This document shows, one piece after another, positions 5,752 to 10,994 of a DNA stretch of 10,994 nt (within the stretch, counting starts at the first letter, position 1; every line of letters starts with the position of its first letter). The position numbers and the translations under genes are program-made. Source of the stretch: a bacterium (GTDB lineage: Bacteria > Desulfobacterota > Anaeroferrophillalia > Anaeroferrophillales > Tharpellaceae); the NCBI GenBank assembly GCA_029935295.1, contig JAOZKP010000076.1:1-10994 (forward strand). The letters run 5' to 3'. The notes below the pieces were generated by a model that was not told where the DNA came from, ran no database searches, and saw only the letters and a program-made list of their open reading frames with translations.

Positions 5752-5771
5752 CGCATGGTTGCGCATGGTTG
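5752..5771 (+). repeat. Perfect tandem 10-bp duplication between the mini-protein genes
   Basis: CGCATGGTTG occurs twice head to tail in the 93-nt gap between the two mini-protein genes, upstream of the second ribosome-binding site. It may be a slippage product or, at one helical turn per copy, a paired protein site. No promoter is evident next to it. Confidence 0.6.
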
Positions 5772-5813
5772 GCAATATTTAGATAATAATGACAAAAAAA
5801 GGGAGAATTTATT

Positions 5814-6035
5814 ATGAAAACGGCTATCTTGTCAATCTATTTAGTTCTTGCAGTTATCAGCCCGGCATTTGCCGCAGATACAGTAGTTTATAAGAGCGGA
5901 ATTCTCGTCAGCGTCTTTGTCGGTATTTGTGCTCTGATCGTTATCGCCCAACTGGTTCCGGCTCTTATGTTGGTAGCGGGATTCATTAAGGGATTGGTGG
6001 TATCAAAAACCCCGGCAACCGAATCCACGCACTAA
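5814..6035 (+). CDS. Mini membrane protein 2 (paralog of the preceding one)
   Basis: A 73-aa protein with signal peptide 1-20 ending PAFA before ADTVVYKSG, a single hydrophobic helix about 29-62 and a hydrophilic tail ending in ATESTH. The segment GICALIVIAQLVPALML shares ALIV, Gln (46) and VPAL (Pro49) with mini protein 1, plus a Gly at the inner end of the helix. Gene order suggests tandem duplication followed by divergence. The pair may form a heteromeric membrane assembly. GGGAG precedes the ATG by about 8 nt. The gene is in one unit with its neighbour, closed by a strong terminator 70 nt after the stop. Function unknown. Confidence 0.85.
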   Translation: MKTAILSIYLVLAVISPAFAADTVVYKSGILVSVFVGICALIVIAQLVPALMLVAGFIKGLVVSKTPATESTH

Positions 6036-6056
6036 GAAATTTACACGATAGGGTTA

Positions 6057-6079
6057 CCCCTTGAGGGGACTTCCCTCGA
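6057..6079 (+). other. Two mutually exclusive short hairpins after the mini-protein genes
   Basis: CCCC (6057-6060) can pair with GGGG (6065-6068); alternatively TTGAGGG (6061-6067) can pair with CCCTCGA (6073-6079, one G-T). The two folds share bases, so only one forms at a time. They lie between the stop codon and the terminator and may be an RNA 3'-end or stability element. Confidence 0.35.
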
Positions 6080-6107
6080 AACGTAAAAAATCAAAGATAT
6101 CTCAAAT

Positions 6108-6145
6108 AAATGTCATTTCGGCAACAACCGGGGTGACATTTTTTT
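6108..6145 (+). terminator. Rho-independent terminator of the mini-protein operon
   Basis: Arms AAATGTCA (6108-6115) and TGACATTT (6134-6141) are perfect complements. The stem continues through three T-G wobbles and CGG/CCG to a CAACAA loop, giving about 14 bp, and a run of seven T follows from 6139. It should isolate the sigma54-driven mini-protein unit from the regulator gene downstream. Confidence 0.88.
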
Positions 6146-6181
6146 GCTTAAGGTTTTTCTAGGACTGTATATTATATATGG

Positions 6182-6209
6182 TTGACAAAATTAACTTAAG
6201 GGTTATACT
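6182..6209 (+). promoter_or_regulatory. Sigma70-type promoter of the sigma54 activator gene
   Basis: TTGACA (6182-6187) and TATACT (6204-6209) with a 16-bp spacer form a near-consensus housekeeping promoter about 50 nt before the gene. The regulator is therefore probably made constitutively, independent of the sigma54 promoters it may serve. Confidence 0.7.
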
Positions 6210-6258
6210 GGTTAGTGAATATATGAACTTGAACCTTAAAATAGTTGTCTGATAAAAA

Positions 6259-7686
6259 TTGAAAACTTTTTCTGTTTTAATTATCGACGATGAATGCGCC
6301 ATTCGCAGTGGCATCAGTGTGTCCTTAAGTGAAGCCGGCTATTTAGTTGAGAGTTGTGCGACTGGAAGGGATGGGCTGAATCGGGCCTTAAATGGTAATT
6401 ACGATTTAATCCTGCTCGATATCAAATTGCCTGATATCAACGGTATGGAGATCCTCAAAACCATCCGCCAAAAACAGCTGGACACTTATGTGATTATAAT
6501 GACCGGTTTTGCTAGTGTTCAGAATGCGGTGGAAGCGTTAAAGCTCGGAGCCTATGATTATCTTTCCAAACCTTTCAGCAGCGACGAATTAATTATTGTC
6601 GTCAATAAAGCAATCGAACATAAAACTCTTAAAGACGACAATTTGACCCTGCGCCGACAACTTTACCAGAAGTACGACTTTAATAAAATTGTCGGTGACC
6701 ATCCTCTGATTAAAGAGATATTTGCCGCCATCAGCAAGGTGGCTCCTACCGATAGCACAGTTCTTCTCGACGGTGAAAGCGGAACCGGCAAAGAAATTTT
6801 TGCCGGTTATATTCATACCTTGAGTCGACGGGCTTCGCGCCAGTTCATCATTACCGATTGCAACACTTTCTCAGACAGTCTTTTGGAAAGTGAATTGTTC
6901 GGACACGTTAAAGGAGCCTTTACAGGAGCTATCCAGAATAAATCCGGTATCTTTGAGACCGCTAATGATGGAACCCTTTTTCTTGATGAGATCGCCAATT
7001 TGAGCCTCGAAATTCAAGGAAAACTATTACGCGTCATGGAAAACCATGAATATAAGCCGGTAGGGGGGAACCAGGTCAAAAAATCGGATGTCCGCATTAT
7101 TGCAGCAACCAATCGGGATTTACAGACAATGGTCGAAAATGGGGAGTTCCGGCCGGATCTTTTTTACCGTATGAATGTTTTTCCAATTTTTCTGCCGCCG
7201 TTGCGTGAAAGAAGAAGCGACATTCCCAAACTGGCTTACCACTTTTTGCGCTTAGCCTGCAAAAATACTGGAAAAAAAGTTGATGGCTTTTCTGATGACG
7301 CCATGGAGATGATGGTCAACCACGACTGGCCCGGCAATATCCGTCAGCTTAAAAATGTGGTTGAACGTCTTGTGATCATGTCGGATCAGGCTGTGGTTAA
7401 CTATAACTGCCTACAAAACCATTTTGAAATAAACCGGCATTCGGAAAAAGGTTCGGTGCCCAGCACTCTGGCAGAACTAAAATCTTTCAAACGCGATCTT
7501 TTGAGAAAAGAATATGACAAGGTTGAAAAGGCATTTTTGCAAAAAGCATTAACGGCTGAAAATGGTAATATCTCTCGTTCATCTCTTAGGGTAGGCATGC
7601 AAAGATCCAATTTTTCCACCCTCTTGAAAAAACATCACCTTTCAATCACTACCAACCAGAACCCTGCTCTGACCGTAACTAAATAG
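6259..7686 (+). CDS. Sigma54-dependent NtrC-family response regulator
   Basis: A 475-aa three-domain activator. Residues 1-120 are a receiver with acidic pair Asp10/Asp11, phospho-acceptor Asp54, Thr82 and Lys104. Residues about 142-375 are the AAA+ domain: Walker A GESGTGKE (172-179), the sigma54-contacting GAFTGA loop (219-224), Walker B LFLDEI (240-245), and the sensor region WPGNIRQL. The C-terminus (about 420-462) is a Fis-type helix-turn-helix for enhancer binding. It should activate sigma54 polymerase when phosphorylated, probably by the histidine kinase at 8766-10004. The only in-frame start before the receiver is TTG (6259-6261), just after a TAA, and it has no clear Shine-Dalgarno, so expression may be low. 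Two sigma54 promoters flank it, making it their likely activator. Confidence 0.95.
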   Translation: MKTFSVLIIDDECAIRSGISVSLSEAGYLVESCATGRDGLNRALNGNYDLILLDIKLPDINGMEILKTIRQKQLDTYVIIMTGFASVQNAVEALKLGAYDYLSKPFSSDELIIVVNKAIEHKTLKDDNLTLRRQLYQKYDFNKIVGDHPLIKEIFAAISKVAPTDSTVLLDGESGTGKEIFAGYIHTLSRRASRQFIITDCNTFSDSLLESELFGHVKGAFTGAIQNKSGIFETANDGTLFLDEIANLSLEIQGKLLRVMENHEYKPVGGNQVKKSDVRIIAATNRDLQTMVENGEFRPDLFYRMNVFPIFLPPLRERRSDIPKLAYHFLRLACKNTGKKVDGFSDDAMEMMVNHDWPGNIRQLKNVVERLVIMSDQAVVNYNCLQNHFEINRHSEKGSVPSTLAELKSFKRDLLRKEYDKVEKAFLQKALTAENGNISRSSLRVGMQRSNFSTLLKKHHLSITTNQNPALTVTK

Positions 7687-7737
7687 CGCCAATCTATTTA
7701 AGTCTACTGACCTGCTGTATATCGTCGACCTTATATT

Positions 7738-7823
7738 GTATATTTTATTATACTGCCATTTTGAAGAGTATTCAGCTACAAAACATTCTATTTTAAAATT
7801 TTGTATATATAATTTTTTATACG
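7738..7823 (+). promoter_or_regulatory. Candidate enhancers (UAS) of the second sigma54 promoter
   Basis: The 304-nt gap after the activator gene holds two imperfect inverted repeats with GTATA/TATAC ends: 7738-7753 and 7803-7822. The second is centred about 134 bp before the predicted start and contains TTTATACG (7816-7823), 99 bp before the -24 GG, exactly as at the first sigma54 promoter. Spacers differ between copies (16 to 20 bp overall), so the precise motif is unsure. Confidence 0.4.
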
Positions 7824-7843
7824 ATTTCGTGGGTTATGAAAAC

Positions 7844-7856
7844 TATCAGGATTTTG
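7844..7856 (+). promoter_or_regulatory. IHF-site match upstream of the second sigma54 promoter
   Basis: TATCAGGATTTTG fits WATCARNNNNTTR at all defined positions. It lies between the enhancer candidates and the -24/-12 element and directly abuts the large dyad at 7857-7900. Confidence 0.35.
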
Positions 7857-7900
7857 TTATAAATATGTAACTATCTGTTATTACAGTTAAATATTTATAA
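7857..7900. promoter_or_regulatory. Large dyad-symmetric element just upstream of the sigma54 promoter
   Basis: Arms TTATAAATAT (7857-7866) and ATATTTATAA (7891-7900) are perfect 10-bp complements. One mismatch (7867/7890) is followed by TAACT (7868-7872) with AGTTA (7885-7889), so 15 of 16 positions pair around a 12-nt centre. It ends 20 bp before the -24 element, so it would be a DNA site or cruciform rather than part of the transcript. An additional regulator site is likely; no protein can be assigned. Confidence 0.6.
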
Positions 7901-7919
7901 AGTAGAGTGTTTGTTACGG

Positions 7920-7935
7920 TTGGCACAAGTGATGC
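7920..7935 (+). promoter_or_regulatory. Sigma54 (-24/-12) promoter of the second regulator and kinase unit
   Basis: TTGGCACA, AGTG, ATGC gives GG (7922-7923) and GC (7934-7935) separated by exactly 10 bp, with the same TTGGCAC and ATGC blocks as the promoter at 5415-5430. Start is expected near 7947, about 44 nt before the gene. Confidence 0.88.
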
Positions 7936-7990
7936 AAAGTACATCCTCAAGAAGTAATCGCAAATTTTTTAATAAGAAGGAGGGCGTATC

Positions 7991-8671
7991 ATGGCACAAG
8001 CACAATTTAACCAGGGCGGCCCGAATGAAGTTCATCCGCATATTCTCGTAATGGAAGATGACCGCAATGTCGCTAAAGGGCTTGAAATGGCATTAACCGA
8101 AGAGGGATACGGCGTTTATATCGCCGGTACCGGTAAGATGGCAATGAGTGCTTTCAGGGATGAACATTTCGATCTCCTGATTGCGGATCTGCGCTTACCC
8201 GATATCAATGGCATGGAGGTTATTCGCCAGGTAAAAGATCTTAAGCCAAAAACCGAAGTTATCGCTATCACCGGCTATCCGACTACAGCCATAGCTGTGG
8301 AGGCAATGAAGCTTAAAGTTAACGATTTTCTCCCCAAACCATTTAATGAAGATCAAATTAAGGCAGCGGTCAGTAAAGCTCTTGATACTCGTAAAGAGAG
8401 GCCAACTGTGACAGCAGCAAAATCCGAAGAGGAGAAGCTGATTCAAAAGAGAGAGGTTACAGAGGTTCTAAACCGGACTGCTGATGATAGCAAATTTTGG
8501 CTAAGCCTGATGGAAAACGGTTCTGAAGCGCTTAAAACTTATACTCTTTCAAGTGAAGCCAAAGCTGCAATCCTGTCGGGAGACCTGAGATGGATTAACA
8601 AAAATATCGGTGAACTGACACAGAAGCAGTTGATGTTTATTTACAAACGGCTTGAAAGCGAAGCCTGGTAG
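7991..8671 (+). CDS. Response regulator with receiver and unusual C-terminal domain
   Basis: A 226-aa protein. Residues about 16-133 are a receiver with Asp23/Asp24, phospho-acceptor Asp66 in LLIADLRLPD, Thr94 and Lys116 in PKPF, preceded by a 15-residue polar extension. A charged linker (about 134-158) leads to a compact helical C-terminal domain (about 159-226) containing LSSEAKAAILSGDLRWI and QKQLMFIYKRL. It has no recognisable DNA-binding helix-turn-helix. It vaguely recalls the small LigA-like helical fold, which also has an Ala-rich helix followed by GD, but I would not assign it. The output is probably protein-protein interaction. AAGGAGG lies 8 nt before the ATG. The gene is driven by a sigma54 promoter and followed by a long hairpin before the kinase gene. 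Confidence 0.85.
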   Translation: MAQAQFNQGGPNEVHPHILVMEDDRNVAKGLEMALTEEGYGVYIAGTGKMAMSAFRDEHFDLLIADLRLPDINGMEVIRQVKDLKPKTEVIAITGYPTTAIAVEAMKLKVNDFLPKPFNEDQIKAAVSKALDTRKERPTVTAAKSEEEKLIQKREVTEVLNRTADDSKFWLSLMENGSEALKTYTLSSEAKAAILSGDLRWINKNIGELTQKQLMFIYKRLESEAW

Positions 8672-8684
8672 GTTTAAGTTGAGT

Positions 8685-8736
8685 GCATGCCATTTATGGG
8701 TGAGTTGTAAAAAGAGTCAAAAAATAGATGGCATGC
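8685..8736 (+). other. Long hairpin between regulator and kinase genes
   Basis: GCATGCCAT (8685-8693) and ATGGCATGC (8728-8736) are perfect complements, and the stem extends inward to 8697/8724 for 13 bp with one G-T, around a 26-nt loop. A T/A-rich stretch without a clean T run follows. It may attenuate or process the transcript, giving less kinase than regulator. Confidence 0.55.
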
Positions 8737-8765
8737 CTTAATTATTATTTGTAACAGGGGCGCGG

Positions 8766-10004
8766 ATGGATTCTGCAGACGTTTATAAAAATTATTTTAG
8801 TGTTTTTAGAGATATTATCCGTGAGATGCATTCTCACAAGGATATTGATGATGTCCTTAGTATGGGGGTCAGAAAAACGGCTGGAGTTTTACAAGCCCAA
8901 GGTGCTGCAGTTCAACTTTTTGACCAATCGAGCCAAAAATTTGAACTGCGCGCCGCTTGGGGGATGGATGAATGCTATTTTAGTAACGGATTGGAAACCA
9001 GCAAAAGATTACAACAGCTCGTCCACAAGAATGAAAAAAGTCATTTTATCAGAGACATTCACAACGCCTCGGAGCTTACCTCAGCGCAGCAAGCCTGGGA
9101 TGCAGGCATTCGCCTGATTCTGGAACTCCCATTAGCTTTAGATACCCAGGTTTTGGGAGTAATGCGCATCTTCCTGACTAAAGAACGACAATTTTCCAAT
9201 GATGAACTCGATTTTGTTCTGACCGTTTCGGAGCAGTTTGCTTGCGTTGTTGGTCGAGTACAATGCATCGAAATTATAGAGGCCCAGTATGATCATCTGG
9301 CCAAATATACTGAAAAGATGTCGTCTTTAGGTCGTATGGCGGCCGGGATCGCTCATGAGATCAACAATCCTCTGGCCGGTATCCTGCTCTACAGTTCCAA
9401 TCTGATTAAAAAAGTCCCCGACATGAGCCCACTAAAAGAAGGGCTGGATATTATCATGAGTGAAACGACGCGTTGTAAAGGTATTATTCAGGGCCTTCTT
9501 GAGTTTGCACGTGACCGGGAGCCGGAAAAAGTGGTCACCGACATCAACCTTATCGTAAAAAAATCGTTACAAATCCTGAAAAATGAATTTCACATTCGCC
9601 ACATCATCGTCGAGCAGGATTTAGGTGATTCAATGCTGGTTTTCCTGGATGAAAACCAGATCGAACAGGTTCTGGTCAACATTTTTCTCAATGCCATCCA
9701 AGCCATCGATAAAAACGGAACCATCTCAATTAAGACCAGTACTAATAATAAACGGGACGAGTTGAAAATTGAAATCAGCGATAGCGGCTGCGGTATTGAC
9801 AACAATCAGATCGACAAAATTTTTGATCCTTTTTTCTCCACCAAAGCCAAGGGTACCGGGTTGGGGCTGGCTGTAAGTTACGGTATCATCAACAACCACC
9901 AGGGTAATATCAGAGTTGACAGTCAACCAGGGCAAGGCACCAGCTTTACCATAACTCTACCGCTTCTGAGCCAAGTGGCAGAGAAGCAAGACCGCAGGTT
10001 TTAA
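8766..10004 (+). CDS. Soluble GAF-domain sensor histidine kinase
   Basis: A 412-aa kinase without membrane segments, so it senses a cytoplasmic signal. Residues about 10-165 form a GAF-like sensor that includes Cys70, Cys160 and Cys167. A short helix leads to the HisKA dimerisation domain with His197 in GIAHEINNPLAG. The catalytic ATPase domain follows: N box around QVLVNIFLNAIQAI (301-314), G1 DSGCGI (339-344), F box FDPFFSTK (353-360) and G2 GTGLGLA (363-369). All boxes are intact. This NtrB/AtoS-like class typically phosphorylates sigma54 activators. AGGGG lies about 6 nt before the ATG. The next receiver gene starts one base after its stop. Likely partners are the three receivers encoded around it. 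The signal is unknown; the cysteines or a bound ligand could make it redox- or metabolite-responsive. Confidence 0.93.
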   Translation: MDSADVYKNYFSVFRDIIREMHSHKDIDDVLSMGVRKTAGVLQAQGAAVQLFDQSSQKFELRAAWGMDECYFSNGLETSKRLQQLVHKNEKSHFIRDIHNASELTSAQQAWDAGIRLILELPLALDTQVLGVMRIFLTKERQFSNDELDFVLTVSEQFACVVGRVQCIEIIEAQYDHLAKYTEKMSSLGRMAAGIAHEINNPLAGILLYSSNLIKKVPDMSPLKEGLDIIMSETTRCKGIIQGLLEFARDREPEKVVTDINLIVKKSLQILKNEFHIRHIIVEQDLGDSMLVFLDENQIEQVLVNIFLNAIQAIDKNGTISIKTSTNNKRDELKIEISDSGCGIDNNQIDKIFDPFFSTKAKGTGLGLAVSYGIINNHQGNIRVDSQPGQGTSFTITLPLLSQVAEKQDRRF

Positions 10005-10005
10005 G

Positions 10006-10371
10006 ATGAAACCATTAAAAATACTCATCATTGATGATGAAGAAGTCATCTGCAATGCCTGCCACCTCATTCTCTCCGAAAGAGGACATTTTGTAGAACG
10101 CAAAACTGACGGTGCAAGCGGACTTAGAGCCCTGCAGTCCAACAACTATGATGTAATCCTCCTCGATATGATGCTGCCCGATATGGAGGGTATGGAGATA
10201 TTGAAGATAATCAAGCAAAAATCAGTTCAAGCCGGCGTCATCGTCATAACCGGCTACTCAACCGTTAAAAATGCATTAAAGGCTATGAAACTAGGGGCTG
10301 CAGACTATCTTTCCAAACCTTTTAGCGAAGATGAGCTACTGGCTTCTATCGATAAGGTCAGTTCTGACTGA
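10006..10371 (+). CDS. Single-domain response regulator (CheY-like receiver)
   Basis: A 121-aa receiver with nothing attached: Asp10/Asp11, phospho-acceptor Asp54 in ILLDMMLPD, Thr82 and Lys104 in YLSKPF. It closely resembles the receiver of the sigma54 activator at 6259-7686 (same GMEILK, KLGA-DYLSKPFS-DEL stretches), so both may accept phosphate from the same kinase. It starts 1 nt after the kinase stop and is surely co-transcribed. Without an output domain it may act as a phosphate sink, a relay intermediate or a direct protein-binding switch. Confidence 0.93.
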   Translation: MKPLKILIIDDEEVICNACHLILSERGHFVERKTDGASGLRALQSNNYDVILLDMMLPDMEGMEILKIIKQKSVQAGVIVITGYSTVKNALKAMKLGAADYLSKPFSEDELLASIDKVSSD

Positions 10372-10427
10372 CAACCATGATTTATTAGCCTTGATGGCTT
10401 CGTGAAAACAATTTTCGGAGTTTTATT

Positions 10428-10994
10428 ATGTGGTTTAAATTACTTCTCTACACCTCCCTGATTATTTTCAGTTTAGGATCTTTTTACAAAGTTTTTTCCT
10501 GGTTTGGAAGTAATCCAGTTTTTAAAACGACGAATTCAACCTTTTTCATACGACTGTCCACCGCTCTTAAGGGGATTTTAACAATAATTTTCAGTGCAAA
10601 GGTTTTTACCCTGCTGAAAATTTTTATCGCTGACATTATATTTCAGGTCAGGACGTTAAAAGAGGATCCCTGGCGCTGGCTCATGCATATCCTCATCTAT
10701 TGGGGGTTCATGCTGCTTGTCCTGATGCACGCCTTAGATGAGTTGATTACACAAGGATTGTTCAGCGACTACTATTCGACTTTAAACCCCTATCTTTTTT
10801 TAAGAGATTTTTTTGGCTTCATGGTTATAATTGGCCTGGGAATGGCAGTCTGTCGCCGTATAATTGGCAAGCATCCCCGCTTAAAATCAAACCGTATGGA
10901 TTATTACGCGATCATTATTGTTGCGCTTATTATTGTTTCGGGAATCTTTCTGGAAGGTTTAAAAATATCATCCTTCAGTGAATTTCAAAGGATG
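10428..10994 (+). CDS. NarI-like heme-b membrane protein, N-terminal part (runs off right edge)
   Basis: The frame is open from ATG 10428 to the window end (189 codons, no stop). CGGAG lies 7 nt before the ATG. About five hydrophobic segments are visible (near 3-24, 48-70, 84-104, 126-144, 159-176). His87 and His101, 14 residues apart in the third segment (LMHILIYWGF...LMHALD), could be heme-b ligands, as in nitrate-reductase-gamma-like quinol oxidases. The phrases STLNPYLFLRDFFG and SGIFLEGLKISS are like the membrane parts found fused to, or next to, HdrD-type iron-sulfur domains in deltaproteobacterial respiratory complexes. I expect iron-sulfur domains downstream, outside the window. It follows the receiver gene by 56 nt, so this complex may be part of the same sigma54 unit. 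The family call is moderate. Confidence 0.6.
   Translation, partial: MWFKLLLYTSLIIFSLGSFYKVFSWFGSNPVFKTTNSTFFIRLSTALKGILTIIFSAKVFTLLKIFIADIIFQVRTLKEDPWRWLMHILIYWGFMLLVLMHALDELITQGLFSDYYSTLNPYLFLRDFFGFMVIIGLGMAVCRRIIGKHPRLKSNRMDYYAIIIVALIIVSGIFLEGLKISSFSEFQRM

Noticed and set aside
5770..5786. TTGGCA as a third sigma54 promoter before mini protein 2
   Set aside because: The -12 position reads AT instead of GC, and the gene is explained by the upstream promoter.
1..10994. tRNA, rRNA or CRISPR array
   Set aside because: Reading through the window showed no cloverleaf with a CCA end, no rRNA-like stretch and no regularly spaced repeats.

Overview
The window (about 11 kb, moderately AT-rich) looks like chromosome of an anaerobic Gram-negative deltaproteobacterium (Desulfobacterota, perhaps Desulfuromonadales-like). 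This is inferred from the density of sigma54/two-component genes, the heme-b-type respiratory membrane protein at the right edge, and the acetyl-type methionine pathway. No marker gene proves the lineage.

Left part (1-2320): the 3' end of an unidentified plus-strand gene; a minus-strand set of Phd/YefM antitoxin, RelE/YafQ toxin and a YgjP-type zinc metallopeptidase; then a plus-strand small alpha/beta hydrolase. Immediately after the hydrolase is the ribosome-binding site and first ten codons of an ADP-ribosylglycohydrolase gene that then breaks off.

Middle (2320-5210, minus strand): an operon of an Rrf2 regulator, O-acetylhomoserine sulfhydrylase (MetY type) and MetA. MetA carries the Glu associated with acetyl-CoA use, so the two enzymes form a matched route from homoserine to homocysteine. 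Scars flank the operon: the truncated ADP-ribosylglycohydrolase on one side, and on the other a 74-bp near-identical copy of the metY 5' end plus a dead start of another gene.

Right part (5220-10994, plus strand) is the most interesting. Two paralogous mini membrane proteins (70 and 73 aa, signal peptide plus one helix) are followed by a strong terminator. Next come a sigma54-dependent response regulator with its own sigma70 promoter, a receiver protein with an unusual C-terminal domain, a soluble GAF histidine kinase, a single-domain receiver, and a NarI-like membrane protein running off the end. Two clear sigma54 (-24/-12) promoters precede the mini-protein pair and the second regulator. 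Both have an IHF-like site and the octamer TTTATACG exactly 99 bp before the -24 GG. This suggests that one enhancer-binding protein, probably the one encoded between them, drives both units. I read the region as one signalling module controlling small membrane proteins and a membrane redox complex. That functional link is inference.
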